Assembly: GCA_964525605.1 (NCBI GenBank)
Contig: CAZGKT010000053.1
Location: 1-22,468 of the forward strand
Direction of reading: 5' to 3'
Source: CAVTWJ01 sp964525605
GTDB taxonomy: Bacteria > Oederibacteriota > Muellerivitia > Muellerivitales > Muellerivitaceae
Length of the DNA stretch: 22,468 nucleotides
Shown here: positions 1 to 7,792 of the stretch, piece by piece
How positions within the stretch are numbered: the first letter of the stretch is position 1
Layout: each line of letters opens with the position of its first letter
The notes under the pieces: generated by a model
What the model was told of the DNA's origin: nothing
Seen by the model: the letters and a program-made list of their open reading frames with translations, nothing else
Database searches by the model: none
Program-made: the position numbers and the translations under genes

Positions 1-25
1 ACTAATCTCTTTACGGCCCAATTAT

Positions 26-268
26 CGCCTATCCCGAGCCCACCAGGCGAGGGATAAGGTTTGGCGGTCCAAATCCCAAGAAGGATTTGGGCGCCTATCC
101 CGAGCCCACTAGGCGAGGGATTCTCTTTGGCGGTCCCAAAGGCTATGGGCCTTTGGGACGCCTATCCCGAGCCCACCAGGCGAGGGATAAGGTTTGGCTG
201 CCCCAATGCTAAATGGCATTGGGACGCCTATCCCCAATTTATTAAGTGAGGGTTATTTAGTTGGTCCA
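26..268. repeat. 66-67 bp periodic repeat array with variable hairpin inserts
   Basis: Three good copies start at 26, 92 and 159, and a decayed fourth starts at 225, giving a period of 66, 67 and 66 bp. Each unit opens with CGCCTATCCC, then GAGCCCAC(C/T)AGGCGA, then GGGAT, so the conserved part can itself fold (TATCCC with GGGATA). Then comes TTTGGC and a 22-24 bp segment whose sequence differs in each copy but is always a perfect hairpin: CCAAATCC/GGATTTGG, CCCAAAGGC/GCCTTTGGG and CCCAATGC/GCATTGGG. The fourth copy keeps CGCCTATCCC, GAGGG and TTGGTCC but has lost the middle. The array may begin upstream of the window. No gene was found in 1-387, and the stretch 269-387 is only the leader of the next gene. 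The function is unknown; a mobile palindromic repeat family or a structured RNA is possible. Confidence 0.8.
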
Positions 269-387
269 AACACGTCGGAGTTTTAAGTTAAAACGATTGC
301 CCACCCATTCTTCCATCCCCTCTTTATTTTTCACGACCAGTTCCTCCATTCTGAGTCCGCTTTCAATATTTTTAGGGGAGAAGAATA

Positions 388-1254
388 ATGAAAAAGCATT
401 TGAAGTCGTTTGCCTGGGGCCTGTTAATCGCCCTTCTTCCGATGATGGGATTCGCCAGACCCTCAGAGGACACCCTTTCCGCCGACATTTTTTCAGCGGG
501 GAATGATTTTATCCGACTCTACGGAGGATACGACTATTCGCTATTCGGCGATCTCATTCAAAACACCAAATCCATGGGGGCCTATTACCAAAGCCTCGGT
601 TCCACCGTCGGGGTCAATACGGACAATAGCGGGATCCTGATGGGCGTCGCCTGGGGGAAAAGGCTGGACGCGGGAAGCGAACTTTCATTGCACTTCGAGG
701 TTATTTCCTCCCAGGCGGACACCTTTTCTCAAACCAGCTCCGGCAGCACCTCCTACCAATTGATCGGCCCCAACCTGACGGACCTCACCCTTGAATATTC
801 CTTCGACATCCTCCAGGGGCCCGGAAACCGCACCACTCTTTCCCTGGGCGCCGGCTATTACCACGCCCTGGTCGATTACACGGACAATGTGACTTATGAC
901 AACCCCGCCCAGCAGGGGGTCGCCATCAATGGCGCCATGACGGGGGATACGGCCGGGGGGACGATCGGCCTCTCTGAACAGGTGCAAATCAGCCCCGCTT
1001 TCTGCCTTAATTTGTTTGTCCGGGGGCGTTACGTGAACTTTTCGAAAATTCAAGCCTCGGACTTGGCGGGTTATTACCAGGACCTGAAAACAAACGGTCC
1101 CTATTCGTTGGCAATCTATAACACCGGCGCAGGTTATAACGAGATCGTGCCGGTACCCAACGGAGGCATCGATTCCAACCCCGGTTTATTCCGTTACGCC
1201 AATTTGGATTACTCAGGGATAGATGGAGGCTTGTCGGTCGAAATGAGTTTCTAA
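388..1254 (+). CDS. Secreted outer-membrane beta-barrel-like protein, unknown function
   Basis: This 288-residue protein starts at an ATG preceded by a clear ribosome site (AGGGGAG, 373-380). Its N-terminus is a signal peptide: a KK n-region, a hydrophobic core to about residue 22, and likely cleavage after GFA. The mature part alternates polar and hydrophobic residues with many Tyr, Gly, Asn and Ser, and has segments that read as amphipathic strands (LTLEYSFDIL, TLSLGAGYYHALVDY, FVRGRYVNF). It ends in a strand closing with Phe (LSVEMSF), the usual C-terminal signature of proteins inserted by the BAM machinery. No enzyme motif is visible. It is the only plus-strand gene in the window and converges on the sensor kinase gene. 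The barrel assignment is inferred from composition and the C-terminus, and I do not recognise a named family. Confidence 0.85.
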   Translation: MKKHLKSFAWGLLIALLPMMGFARPSEDTLSADIFSAGNDFIRLYGGYDYSLFGDLIQNTKSMGAYYQSLGSTVGVNTDNSGILMGVAWGKRLDAGSELSLHFEVISSQADTFSQTSSGSTSYQLIGPNLTDLTLEYSFDILQGPGNRTTLSLGAGYYHALVDYTDNVTYDNPAQQGVAINGAMTGDTAGGTIGLSEQVQISPAFCLNLFVRGRYVNFSKIQASDLAGYYQDLKTNGPYSLAIYNTGAGYNEIVPVPNGGIDSNPGLFRYANLDYSGIDGGLSVEMSF

Positions 1255-1276
1255 GAGGGCGGGATGAGCTTGAGAA

Positions 1277-1312
1277 AAGCGCGAGGGAAGTCTCCTCCTT
1301 AACGCTTCTTTT
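1277..1312. terminator. Possible bidirectional terminator between convergent genes
   Basis: The 44 bp gap between the convergent barrel and kinase genes contains AAGCG (1277-1281) paired with CGCTT (1303-1307), with an inner GAGG/CCTC pairing. On the plus strand the stem is followed by CTTTTCC, and on the minus strand by TTTTCTC. The stem is short and bulged and it covers the kinase stop codon, so this is a weak call. Confidence 0.3.
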
Positions 1313-4283
1313 CCGAGATGCCCGACTCCAGGGTGGCCCGAACAGCGGCGGCCAGTTCCTGGACGGAAAAAGGCTTTTGGAGGAAGCGGTCCCGGTCTTC
1401 CATCAAATCCTGCTGGGCGATGATATGGGCGGAGTAGCCCGACATAAAAAGCCGTTTGAGATCCGGTAAAACAGCCGAAAGTTTTTGAGCCAGTTCCCGG
1501 CCGTTCATTTCCGACATGACCACGTCGGTCACGAGCAATTGAATCTCGCCGGGGTTTTCCGCGGCCAAGCGAAGGGCTTCCCCGGGGGTTGGGGCGGCAA
1601 GGACGCGGTATCCCAGGCCTTCCAGCATCCTCTTGGCGATTTTCAGAATCCCCGGCTCATCCTCCACCAATAGGATGGTTTCATGGCCCCGAACCGGTGG
1701 AGCGGGAGCCTCCTCCGATTGACCCACACCCGCTTTTTCATCATGCCGGGGCAGGTAAATTTTAAAGTTGGTACCCTTTCCCGGTTCGCTGTACACGGTA
1801 ATGAGACCCTGGTTCTGCTTTACGATGCCGTAGACCGTGGCGAGTCCCAAGCCCGTCCCCTTTCCGACCGCCTTCGTCGTATAAAAAGGTTCGAACACCT
1901 TTTTCAGCGACTCCGCGTCCATGCCGCATCCGTCGTCCGTCACGCTTAAGAGGGCGTAATCGCCGGGCACCAGGTCGGGGCGAAGGGAGCAATAGGCTTC
2001 GTCCAGCCTCACGGCCCGGGTTTCGATGTGGATGGTTCCCGTTTCCCCAATCGCGTCCCGCGCGTTAATGCAGAGATTGGCCAGGATTTGGTCGATCTGG
2101 GTCGGGTCGACCCTCACCGGCCAGAGGTTTTCCGCTGGGTTCCAGACAAGCCGAATGTTTTCCCCGATGAGGCGTCGGAGCAACTGCAGCATCCCCTCCA
2201 GGGTCTCGTTCAAGTTGAGGACCTTGGGGTTCGCGAGCTGTTTGCGGGCGAACGCTAACAATTGCCGAGTCAGATCGGAAGACCGAAGGGCCGCCTTGCG
2301 GATGTCCACCAGGTTTTCCCGCGCGGGATGGCCGGGAGCCTGCTGTTCAAGGGCCATCTCGGCGTTGCAAAGAATCAGGGTGAGCATGTTGTTAAAATCG
2401 TGGGCCACCCCGCCCGCCAATCTCCCCACCGATTCCAATTTTTGGGAGTGGTACAGCGCGGATTGCAGTTTTTCCTTTTCTTCCTCCATTTTTTTGCGGT
2501 TCGAGATGTTATGCACGAACACCAGGTGGGCGTTCCGCCCCCCGTAATTCAAATCCACCACACTGGTTTCCACGGGAACTGGGGCGCCATCCAGGCGGAT
2601 CCATACCATTTCTTTCGGCCTTTTTCCCTCGAGGAGACCCACAGAGGATTGGAGACGAGATTGAACCATTTCGTGAAACGGGGAGTCCACGCGTTTCAGG
2701 ACATCCGTCCCCAGTAATTGGAGGGCATCCGTAGCCCCCAGGATCTCCATCAGGGCCGGGTTGACAAAAGCGAATTGCCCGTCCACCTGCACGAAAATGC
2801 CTTCCGGAGCCCCCATCACCAAAGATCTGATCCGGCTCTCGCTTTCCCTCAGGGATTCTTCCATCTTTTTACGCTCGGTGATGACGTCGAAAACCGCGAC
2901 GAAATAACCCTTCTTCGGAGAGTACACGGAAATGTGAAACCACATCTCCAGGGCCTTCACATAGGTTTCAAGGGTTTCAGGCTGTCCGGTCAAGGACACC
3001 CTTCCATATATTTTTAGTAGTTCCCGGTCGGATTCGCGGATACCCGGAATGACCTCGGAAACCTTTTTACCTACCACATCCTTCAGTCCCGTGTGTGAAG
3101 AAAATGTCTGGTTGACGCTCAGGTAGAGGAAATCCGCCGGTTCACCATCGTCGAAGATCATCTGACAATAGGCAAATCCGTTGAGCATGTTTTCAAAGAG
3201 CGATCGGTAGGTTTCCTCGCTCTCCAGAAGTGCTTCCTTCGATTGGGCCTGGGCGATGGCCACGCCCAGATAATCCACCAGTTTCTCGTAAAAGACGATC
3301 TGGCGAAGGGTAAAGGCGCTCTTTCCATGGTGGTTCAATTGAAGAAGCCCCAGTCTCTCCTCGCCGAAATGGATGGGGATCAGGGCCACGGATTCGTAGC
3401 CTTCCTCGTTGCAGCCGTTTCGAGTGAAGGTCTGAAGTTCCTTTTCCGTGGACGTGGACCAAGATTCGGTAGGGCCGTTCGTCCAAAAACTACCCCGCGG
3501 GGTGAAAATAGGCAGGGCGGGGTCGGTTCGACCGCGAATCACGTTTCCGCACATGCAATCCAGCACCGCATGACCGCTTCCATCAAGCGGGATAGAGCCC
3601 CCGGGTTCACGCTGGCACAGGTACTTTTCAGCGATGATGAATTGAGGGGGAAATCCCTTTGTCATGTAATAGGGAAAATCATCCCCCTCCCGCAACCGGA
3701 TTCCCGCCGCGTCACACCCCGAATGTTTTTTGAAAAAGCTCAAAACCTTCTCAAACAGTTCGGTTTTATCATGCCACTCATTTACCAGCCCCAGGAATTC
3801 CACGGTGGTTTCCCGTTCCAGTTCGGCCAACTTGGACTCGGTAACGTCCGAGGCGATCAAAAGGCCAGCCCGGTGACCCTGCCATTGGATGCCCACCGTA
3901 TTGACGGACACCCACTTCACATCCCCCTTCTTCGACAAAATCTTGAGTACCTGGGGAGTGTCTAATTCCGCCCCTGCCTGGAACCTGCCCATGCGTTCCA
4001 AAATGCCGGTCCTGTATTCCGGCGGGACCAGATCCACAATCGATTTGCCGAGAACATCCGAGGCTTGAACCCCCAAAATATTCAAAAACGCCGGATTGAT
4101 AAAAACGATCCTCCCGCCCTGGGACACGCATATGGCCTCCCGGGCGTTTTCCACCATCATCCGGTACTTGGTTTCGCGGTCGAAAGAGTCCTTTTCCCGG
4201 CCTTTTGCATCGGTCAGGGCCGATTCCAATTCTTGGATTCGTTTTTCCAACTCGTGGATTTTTTGGGAGGAGGGGGTGGTCAC
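1299..4283 (-). CDS. Hybrid sensor histidine kinase (PAS-GAF-PAS-PAS-HisKA-HATPase-REC)
   Basis: A predicted cytosolic two-component hybrid kinase of 994 aa, with no membrane segment. In order: a coiled coil (about 6-38), PAS (39-150), a GAF-like domain with a CMCG stretch (165-348), PAS (358-475), PAS (484-600), HisKA with phospho-acceptor His628 in GGVAHDFNN, HATPase with N-box NLCINARDAI, G1 DDGCGMD, F-box FEPFYTTK and G2 GKGTGLGL, and a C-terminal receiver with acidic pair Glu874/Asp875, phospho-acceptor Asp920 and Lys970. All catalytic residues are present. I chose the GTG at 4281-4283 because the frame upstream of it (to another GTG at 4340) encodes non-domain residues lying over a strong hairpin, and because a leader ORF ends here in a GTGA overlap. 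The longer 1013-aa reading remains possible. No partner regulator lies nearby and the signal is unknown. Confidence 0.95.
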   Translation of the reverse strand: MTTPSSQKIHELEKRIQELESALTDAKGREKDSFDRETKYRMMVENAREAICVSQGGRIVFINPAFLNILGVQASDVLGKSIVDLVPPEYRTGILERMGRFQAGAELDTPQVLKILSKKGDVKWVSVNTVGIQWQGHRAGLLIASDVTESKLAELERETTVEFLGLVNEWHDKTELFEKVLSFFKKHSGCDAAGIRLREGDDFPYYMTKGFPPQFIIAEKYLCQREPGGSIPLDGSGHAVLDCMCGNVIRGRTDPALPIFTPRGSFWTNGPTESWSTSTEKELQTFTRNGCNEEGYESVALIPIHFGEERLGLLQLNHHGKSAFTLRQIVFYEKLVDYLGVAIAQAQSKEALLESEETYRSLFENMLNGFAYCQMIFDDGEPADFLYLSVNQTFSSHTGLKDVVGKKVSEVIPGIRESDRELLKIYGRVSLTGQPETLETYVKALEMWFHISVYSPKKGYFVAVFDVITERKKMEESLRESESRIRSLVMGAPEGIFVQVDGQFAFVNPALMEILGATDALQLLGTDVLKRVDSPFHEMVQSRLQSSVGLLEGKRPKEMVWIRLDGAPVPVETSVVDLNYGGRNAHLVFVHNISNRKKMEEEKEKLQSALYHSQKLESVGRLAGGVAHDFNNMLTLILCNAEMALEQQAPGHPARENLVDIRKAALRSSDLTRQLLAFARKQLANPKVLNLNETLEGMLQLLRRLIGENIRLVWNPAENLWPVRVDPTQIDQILANLCINARDAIGETGTIHIETRAVRLDEAYCSLRPDLVPGDYALLSVTDDGCGMDAESLKKVFEPFYTTKAVGKGTGLGLATVYGIVKQNQGLITVYSEPGKGTNFKIYLPRHDEKAGVGQSEEAPAPPVRGHETILLVEDEPGILKIAKRMLEGLGYRVLAAPTPGEALRLAAENPGEIQLLVTDVVMSEMNGRELAQKLSAVLPDLKRLFMSGYSAHIIAQQDLMEDRDRFLQKPFSVQELAAAVRATLESGISEKKR

Positions 4284-4432
4284 GGGCGGTCCACTCCGAT
4301 TCCACAGGAATCGGGAGCGCGGTGGACCATCGAGTAGCACGCGAAAACTTCAGATTTAGGTTTTGATAGGGGCGGGAAAACTCGCAAAAGAAAAACCTCC
4401 CAGGCCATGAACATAAACTCACATTTCTTCAT
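4280..4432 (-). CDS. Possible 50-codon leader ORF upstream of the kinase
   Basis: A short frame begins MKKCEFMFMAWEVFLLRVF and runs for 50 codons. Its ATG (4430-4432) follows GGAG by four bases. Its TGA overlaps the kinase GTG as GTGA, the arrangement used for translational coupling. The first 20 residues are hydrophobic with a Lys-Lys start, and the rest is unremarkable. A further in-frame ATG at 4471 lacks a ribosome site. I recognise no family, so it may be a leader peptide whose translation opens the hairpin at 4288-4328, or it may be chance. Confidence 0.35.
   Translation of the reverse strand: MKKCEFMFMAWEVFLLRVFPPLSKPKSEVFACYSMVHRAPDSCGIGVDRP
4288..4328 (-). promoter_or_regulatory. 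Long hairpin covering the kinase ribosome-binding site
   Basis: On the minus strand, GGTCCA, a 5-base bulge, CTCC(C)GATTCC, loop TGT, GGAATCGGAG and TGGACC form a 16-bp stem with one single-base bulge and one five-base bulge. The GGAG inside the 3' arm is the only ribosome-site candidate for the GTG at 4283, ten bases upstream of it, and the stem ends four bases before that codon. The fold would therefore hide the ribosome site. An alternative is a DNA operator palindrome. Confidence 0.55.
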
Positions 4433-4435
4433 GGC
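4404..4435. promoter_or_regulatory. 8+8 bp inverted repeat upstream of the kinase
   Basis: GCCATGAA (4404-4411) and TTCATGGC (4428-4435) are perfect reverse complements separated by 16 bp. The spacing suits a dimeric repressor site. On the RNA the same pairing would cover the ATG of the leader ORF. The remaining gap (4436-4594) shows no promoter I would commit to. Confidence 0.35.
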
Positions 4436-4594
4436 ACTCCAAGAGAACAACAACGACCAAAATGTCATCAATTTGAACTGTAGTTGGAGTTTACCCCCGC
4501 CCTCATGATTGTTGTCATAATTCGTGTTATTTAGGTAAAAACGCTTGTGATGGCGTCCAATCGGCCAGCCGTTTACATAAAGACCTGGAGCTAA

Positions 4595-5344
4595 CTAACG
4601 GAGTGAAGGACCCGTCTTATAACGGCTAAATATTTCCAAGGTGTGATCCGGGTTTTTTACTTCGATACAGTCCACCACCTGGGTGGCCGGAAAATCGTTA
4701 CCTTCCGGGCCCAGCTTGTCGCCAAAGAAAAGAACCTGGGAGGGTTTCATGCCGTTGGTCTCGAGAAATCGCCGGATTCCGTAAGCCTTATCGATTCCCT
4801 TGGGAGTGATATCGATGGAGGTCGTGCCTCCGATGCGCATGGAATACTTGTCTTCCAGGCGTTCCCTTAAAAAACCCAGCCATTTGTGGCGCAAAGCCCC
4901 ATCCGGGTCCGCGGCCCTTTTTTTATCATCCGGTGCGTGTCGCCCAAGGATGGAAAGCGTGATCTGGGATCCCCGATCTTGAAGTTGATCCTCCTTGGAG
5001 GTCATGGGCCGGATATCAAACTTGGCGATCAAGGCTTCTAAGGACGACAGGATTTCCTGCCTTTCCTCGGGGCTGAACTTCATATGGTACTGTTCTTTGA
5101 ACACCGGCTGGCCCCCTTCATAATCCACACGGACGTATTGGGTTCCGGAGGCTGGCAATAGATGGTGGGGTACCCCCAGGAAGGGGGTCAATTGATCGGA
5201 GATCTGTTGGAGATTGCTGCCGCTGATAAAAGCGAAGGTACAGCCCCCCTTGATGAGTCGGGTAATTTCCCGGGCGAGTGCAGGCGCGATGGGCTGGGTG
5301 CTGGGACAAACCGTGTCATCCACATCGGTAATGATGGTTAACAT
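4595..5344 (-). CDS. HAD-IIB family protein, resembling eukaryotic-type phosphomannomutase
   Basis: A soluble 249-aa HAD-superfamily enzyme. Visible motifs are the nucleophile loop DVDDT (Asp7, general acid Asp9), motif II FISGSN (Ser41), motif III Lys186 in KGIDK, and motif IV FFGDK...EGND (Asp209, Asp217). The cap region matches the alpha-phosphomannomutase pattern: Arg124 and Arg135 in RGSQITLSILGR correspond to the substrate-binding arginines, and IGGTTSIDITPKGIDK parallels the GGxxSxDxxPxGxDK block of that family. That enzyme interconverts mannose-6-phosphate and mannose-1-phosphate, the precursor of GDP-mannose. Sugar-phosphate phosphatases of the same fold are the alternative. The ATG has an AAGGCGAG ribosome site. 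The gene lies 201 bp downstream of the glycosyltransferase gene on the same strand. Confidence 0.9.
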   Translation of the reverse strand: MLTIITDVDDTVCPSTQPIAPALAREITRLIKGGCTFAFISGSNLQQISDQLTPFLGVPHHLLPASGTQYVRVDYEGGQPVFKEQYHMKFSPEERQEILSSLEALIAKFDIRPMTSKEDQLQDRGSQITLSILGRHAPDDKKRAADPDGALRHKWLGFLRERLEDKYSMRIGGTTSIDITPKGIDKAYGIRRFLETNGMKPSQVLFFGDKLGPEGNDFPATQVVDCIEVKNPDHTLEIFSRYKTGPSLR

Positions 5345-5412
5345 TTCTCGCCTTTCTCAACGAATGGTTCCTGAGGATGTCATCGAAAGACTGCATCCAG
5401 CCCGGGTATTAT

Positions 5413-5442
5413 CCATTATTTTCAAAAAAAGAAATCCTTCAA
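5413..5442 (-). promoter_or_regulatory. Candidate promoter of the HAD gene
   Basis: On the minus strand, TTGAAG (5437-5442) and TAATGG (5413-5418) are separated by 18 bp and lie about 70 bp upstream of the HAD start, in a locally AT-rich stretch. Both boxes are imperfect matches to the sigma-70 consensus. Confidence 0.25.
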
Positions 5443-5545
5443 TCATGGGCAAAACGGGAAACTTGGCGTCAAAAATATATAGGGAGACCCGAATATCCGA
5501 TCCAAACAGAAGCGAAACCCCGGAAACGAGGCGGAAGATCGGCCC

Positions 5546-7645
5546 TTAGGGATATCCCAACCGCGCGGCCATTCGAAAGGCTTCTTCCCCCTTTTGGACC
5601 TGGTTCCCGAGCATGTAATAGGTTCCGAGCTTGAAATAGAGATGGGGGGCGGGATATCCCTTTTGCAGGGCCCCCTGCAAGGCTTTTAAATTTTCCTCAT
5701 AGGTCGGGCTGTAAAAATACTGGGCCTTCCATTCCCCAAAGACGGACTCTAAAAACGGATCGCCCTGGACCAAGGCATCCCCCGCTGAAAGGTTCTTCAG
5801 GGCTTCTTGATAGCGAGGAAGATCGTTCAAAATGCCGTCGGATTGTTTGCGCAAATAATGGAAATAGGCGCTGGCTTTCAACCAGTTCGCAAACACCGGG
5901 CGGTTTGAGTCCGTGACGGCCATAAGGCCCAAAGCCAGATCGCCATCCCCGGACCTATCTTTACCCAATAAAAACCATCGGGAATCGGGAAATCTTTTGA
6001 TGAGGAACGACTGGTAATGCCGGTCGGTCACAACGGCGGCCCAACGGGACTGATCCGATTCCAGCGTTCGGTTGGAGGCGGCGTTGAAAGCATAGGTCAT
6101 CGCGTCCAACCCGTGGTTCTGGGTGATGAGCATGAAATCCGTAAAGAGAAGCCCCGGCCCGCCCTGCCGCCGGGCCTCGTCCATAATCTGGTAGGCCCGA
6201 AAACCGTAATCATCGATTCCCTTTTTCTCCTCGAGCCGGAAGGGCGGCAACAGGTCCCATCTCGGCATGAAGAGATGAACCACATCTAAACTTGTGGAAG
6301 CCATCAACAGAAGAACGGCCGCCCAGGCTCTCCGGGAGGGGGCCGTTTGACTGAGCAGGTTTTGCATCCCAACTCCGGCGATCAAGAGGACCAGGGGCAT
6401 GGCCTGGATCACCCGAAAGAACTCCACATAGTCCGCTGACAACAGACCTGGCAGGAGGCAAAGGAAAAGGGCTAGGAGGATCCATAACGACTTCCGGTTC
6501 CGCCAGTCCTGAAGGAGACGCAAAAATCCGATGAAAAAACACGAACTGAGCAGGGGATTCAGGACTCCGCCCCAAACCGGCCCAAATTTCACAACTTTTT
6601 GGAGGGAACCCCAGAATAAGGTGGTGACGTAAGAGGCGGAGGTAACCCAAGCCTGCATGGATGTGAATTGACCGTTGAGCGCCGTCACATTCAAAAGATG
6701 CCGGCCCATCCCTTCCCGGCTGACGGCCATGACATAAGGCCCCAAACCCAGGCAAAGGCCGGCGAGAAAAAGGCAAAGACTTCCCCATGCCCGCGAGGGG
6801 CCCCGTAGCGTGAACCAGAGGACCGTCAAGGCCAGGAGCGCGATCACCGCGGCCCAGGGGGGAAAGGTCAAGGACCCCAACCCCGCCCAGAGCCCCAGAA
6901 CGAAAATAAAACCGTTTTTCCTGGATTTTCCCTTCTCATTCAGGAAGCGGGCCAACAAAAAGAAGCTGGCCAGTTCCCAGCAGGGAAGAAATAGACCCTG
7001 TTGGCAAAACCTTCCGGAGGCCAGGGGCCAATAACTGAAAGCCATTAATGAAGCGCATAACAGCGAAAAGGACCGTGGAAAAAAGGAACGCGCGGCAAGA
7101 TAGGCCAGCGGCACGGCGAGCAACGAGAACAAAGCGGGCGGAAACCATAGGTTGAAGAAAGGGTCTTTGAAGCAGGAGAAAAAAAGATATTCCAACCAGA
7201 TCAAAAGGGGCGGATGGTGGGCGGAGGTATAAAAGAACTGCCAGTTCCATTTTTCCACCAGGTTCACGGCTAAAAACGCGTGTTGGGCCTCATCGTCCGT
7301 CGGCCAAAAGTGAAAGGATGTGAGTTTGTAAAACCGGAGAAAAAAAACAAAAAATAGCGGGAGAAACCAAAGGAAGCTGGGGCCAAGCGAGATACCGAAA
7401 AGGTCCTGTTCGTAAACCGCTTCGGTCTTTCCGGAGACAGCGGAGGAAGACCGCAGAAACAACACCGTCGGCAGCAACAACCCCAGCGTGAGGATCCAGC
7501 CTTTGACCGACCCAGAAAACGATGCGTAGGAAATCAGACCGTTGGAAAAAACACATATCCAAAAATAAACCCAAACATTTTTCAAGACCAGGTCGACCGG
7601 CCGCTTCCAGAGGGCGGCCGAAGGGGCGGGCGGAGGCATTTCCAT
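5546..7645 (-). CDS. GT39/ArnT-like membrane glycosyltransferase with C-terminal TPR
   Basis: A 699-aa polytopic membrane protein with about ten or more hydrophobic segments between residues 20 and 440. After the second or third segment comes the acidic loop FWPTDDEAQHAF (Asp117, Asp118, Glu119), followed by SAHHPPLLIWLEYLFF. This is the first-loop acidic site and HPP motif of GT-C enzymes such as protein O-mannosyltransferases and ArnT, which use a polyprenyl-phosphate sugar donor on the outer face of the inner membrane. Residues 450-650 form a soluble domain, and the last 40 resemble a TPR (YFKLGTYYMLGNQVQKGEEAFRMAARLGY). The family is clear; the acceptor (protein, lipid A or glycan) is not. 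The ATG at 7645 has no ribosome site; a second ATG lies two codons in. It lies 147 bp beyond the giant lipoprotein gene. Confidence 0.85.
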   Translation of the reverse strand: MEMPPPAPSAALWKRPVDLVLKNVWVYFWICVFSNGLISYASFSGSVKGWILTLGLLLPTVLFLRSSSAVSGKTEAVYEQDLFGISLGPSFLWFLPLFFVFFLRFYKLTSFHFWPTDDEAQHAFLAVNLVEKWNWQFFYTSAHHPPLLIWLEYLFFSCFKDPFFNLWFPPALFSLLAVPLAYLAARSFFPRSFSLLCASLMAFSYWPLASGRFCQQGLFLPCWELASFFLLARFLNEKGKSRKNGFIFVLGLWAGLGSLTFPPWAAVIALLALTVLWFTLRGPSRAWGSLCLFLAGLCLGLGPYVMAVSREGMGRHLLNVTALNGQFTSMQAWVTSASYVTTLFWGSLQKVVKFGPVWGGVLNPLLSSCFFIGFLRLLQDWRNRKSLWILLALFLCLLPGLLSADYVEFFRVIQAMPLVLLIAGVGMQNLLSQTAPSRRAWAAVLLLMASTSLDVVHLFMPRWDLLPPFRLEEKKGIDDYGFRAYQIMDEARRQGGPGLLFTDFMLITQNHGLDAMTYAFNAASNRTLESDQSRWAAVVTDRHYQSFLIKRFPDSRWFLLGKDRSGDGDLALGLMAVTDSNRPVFANWLKASAYFHYLRKQSDGILNDLPRYQEALKNLSAGDALVQGDPFLESVFGEWKAQYFYSPTYEENLKALQGALQKGYPAPHLYFKLGTYYMLGNQVQKGEEAFRMAARLGYP

Positions 7646-7651
7646 TTTTCA

Positions 7652-7679
7652 AGTATAGCATGGGGCCCGGAGTTGACGA
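7652..7679 (-). promoter_or_regulatory. Candidate promoter giving a near-leaderless transcript
   Basis: On the minus strand, TCGTCA (7674-7679), a 16-bp spacer and TATACT (7652-7657) make a reasonable sigma-70-like promoter. The -10 box ends only six bases before the ATG at 7645, so transcription would begin at or next to the start codon. This fits the absence of a ribosome site before that gene. Confidence 0.35.
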
Positions 7680-7792
7680 TCAGGACCCCTTCTCGGGCGG
7701 ATAATCCCCCCCAAAAAAACCGGGACGCTGGACGATCAGTCGCTTGATGGACTGCCGTTAGAAACGTTCTTCGGCGGCGTACCGGAATCAGT

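Noticed and set aside
26..268. CRISPR array or short repeat-encoded peptide (open frame 61-249)
   Set aside because: Inserts are palindromes, there is no cas gene, and the repeat spacing of 66/67 bp shifts the reading frame between copies, so neither CRISPR nor coding fits.
2026..2717. Plus-strand open frames opposite the kinase
   Set aside because: The minus strand holds a complete kinase with all catalytic motifs across this stretch; the opposite frames have no domains or ribosome sites.
7705..7792. Intrinsic terminator after the giant gene (seven T on the minus strand near 7713-7719)
   Set aside because: The bases before the T-run form no stable stem that I can draw; only 3-4 bp pairings exist.
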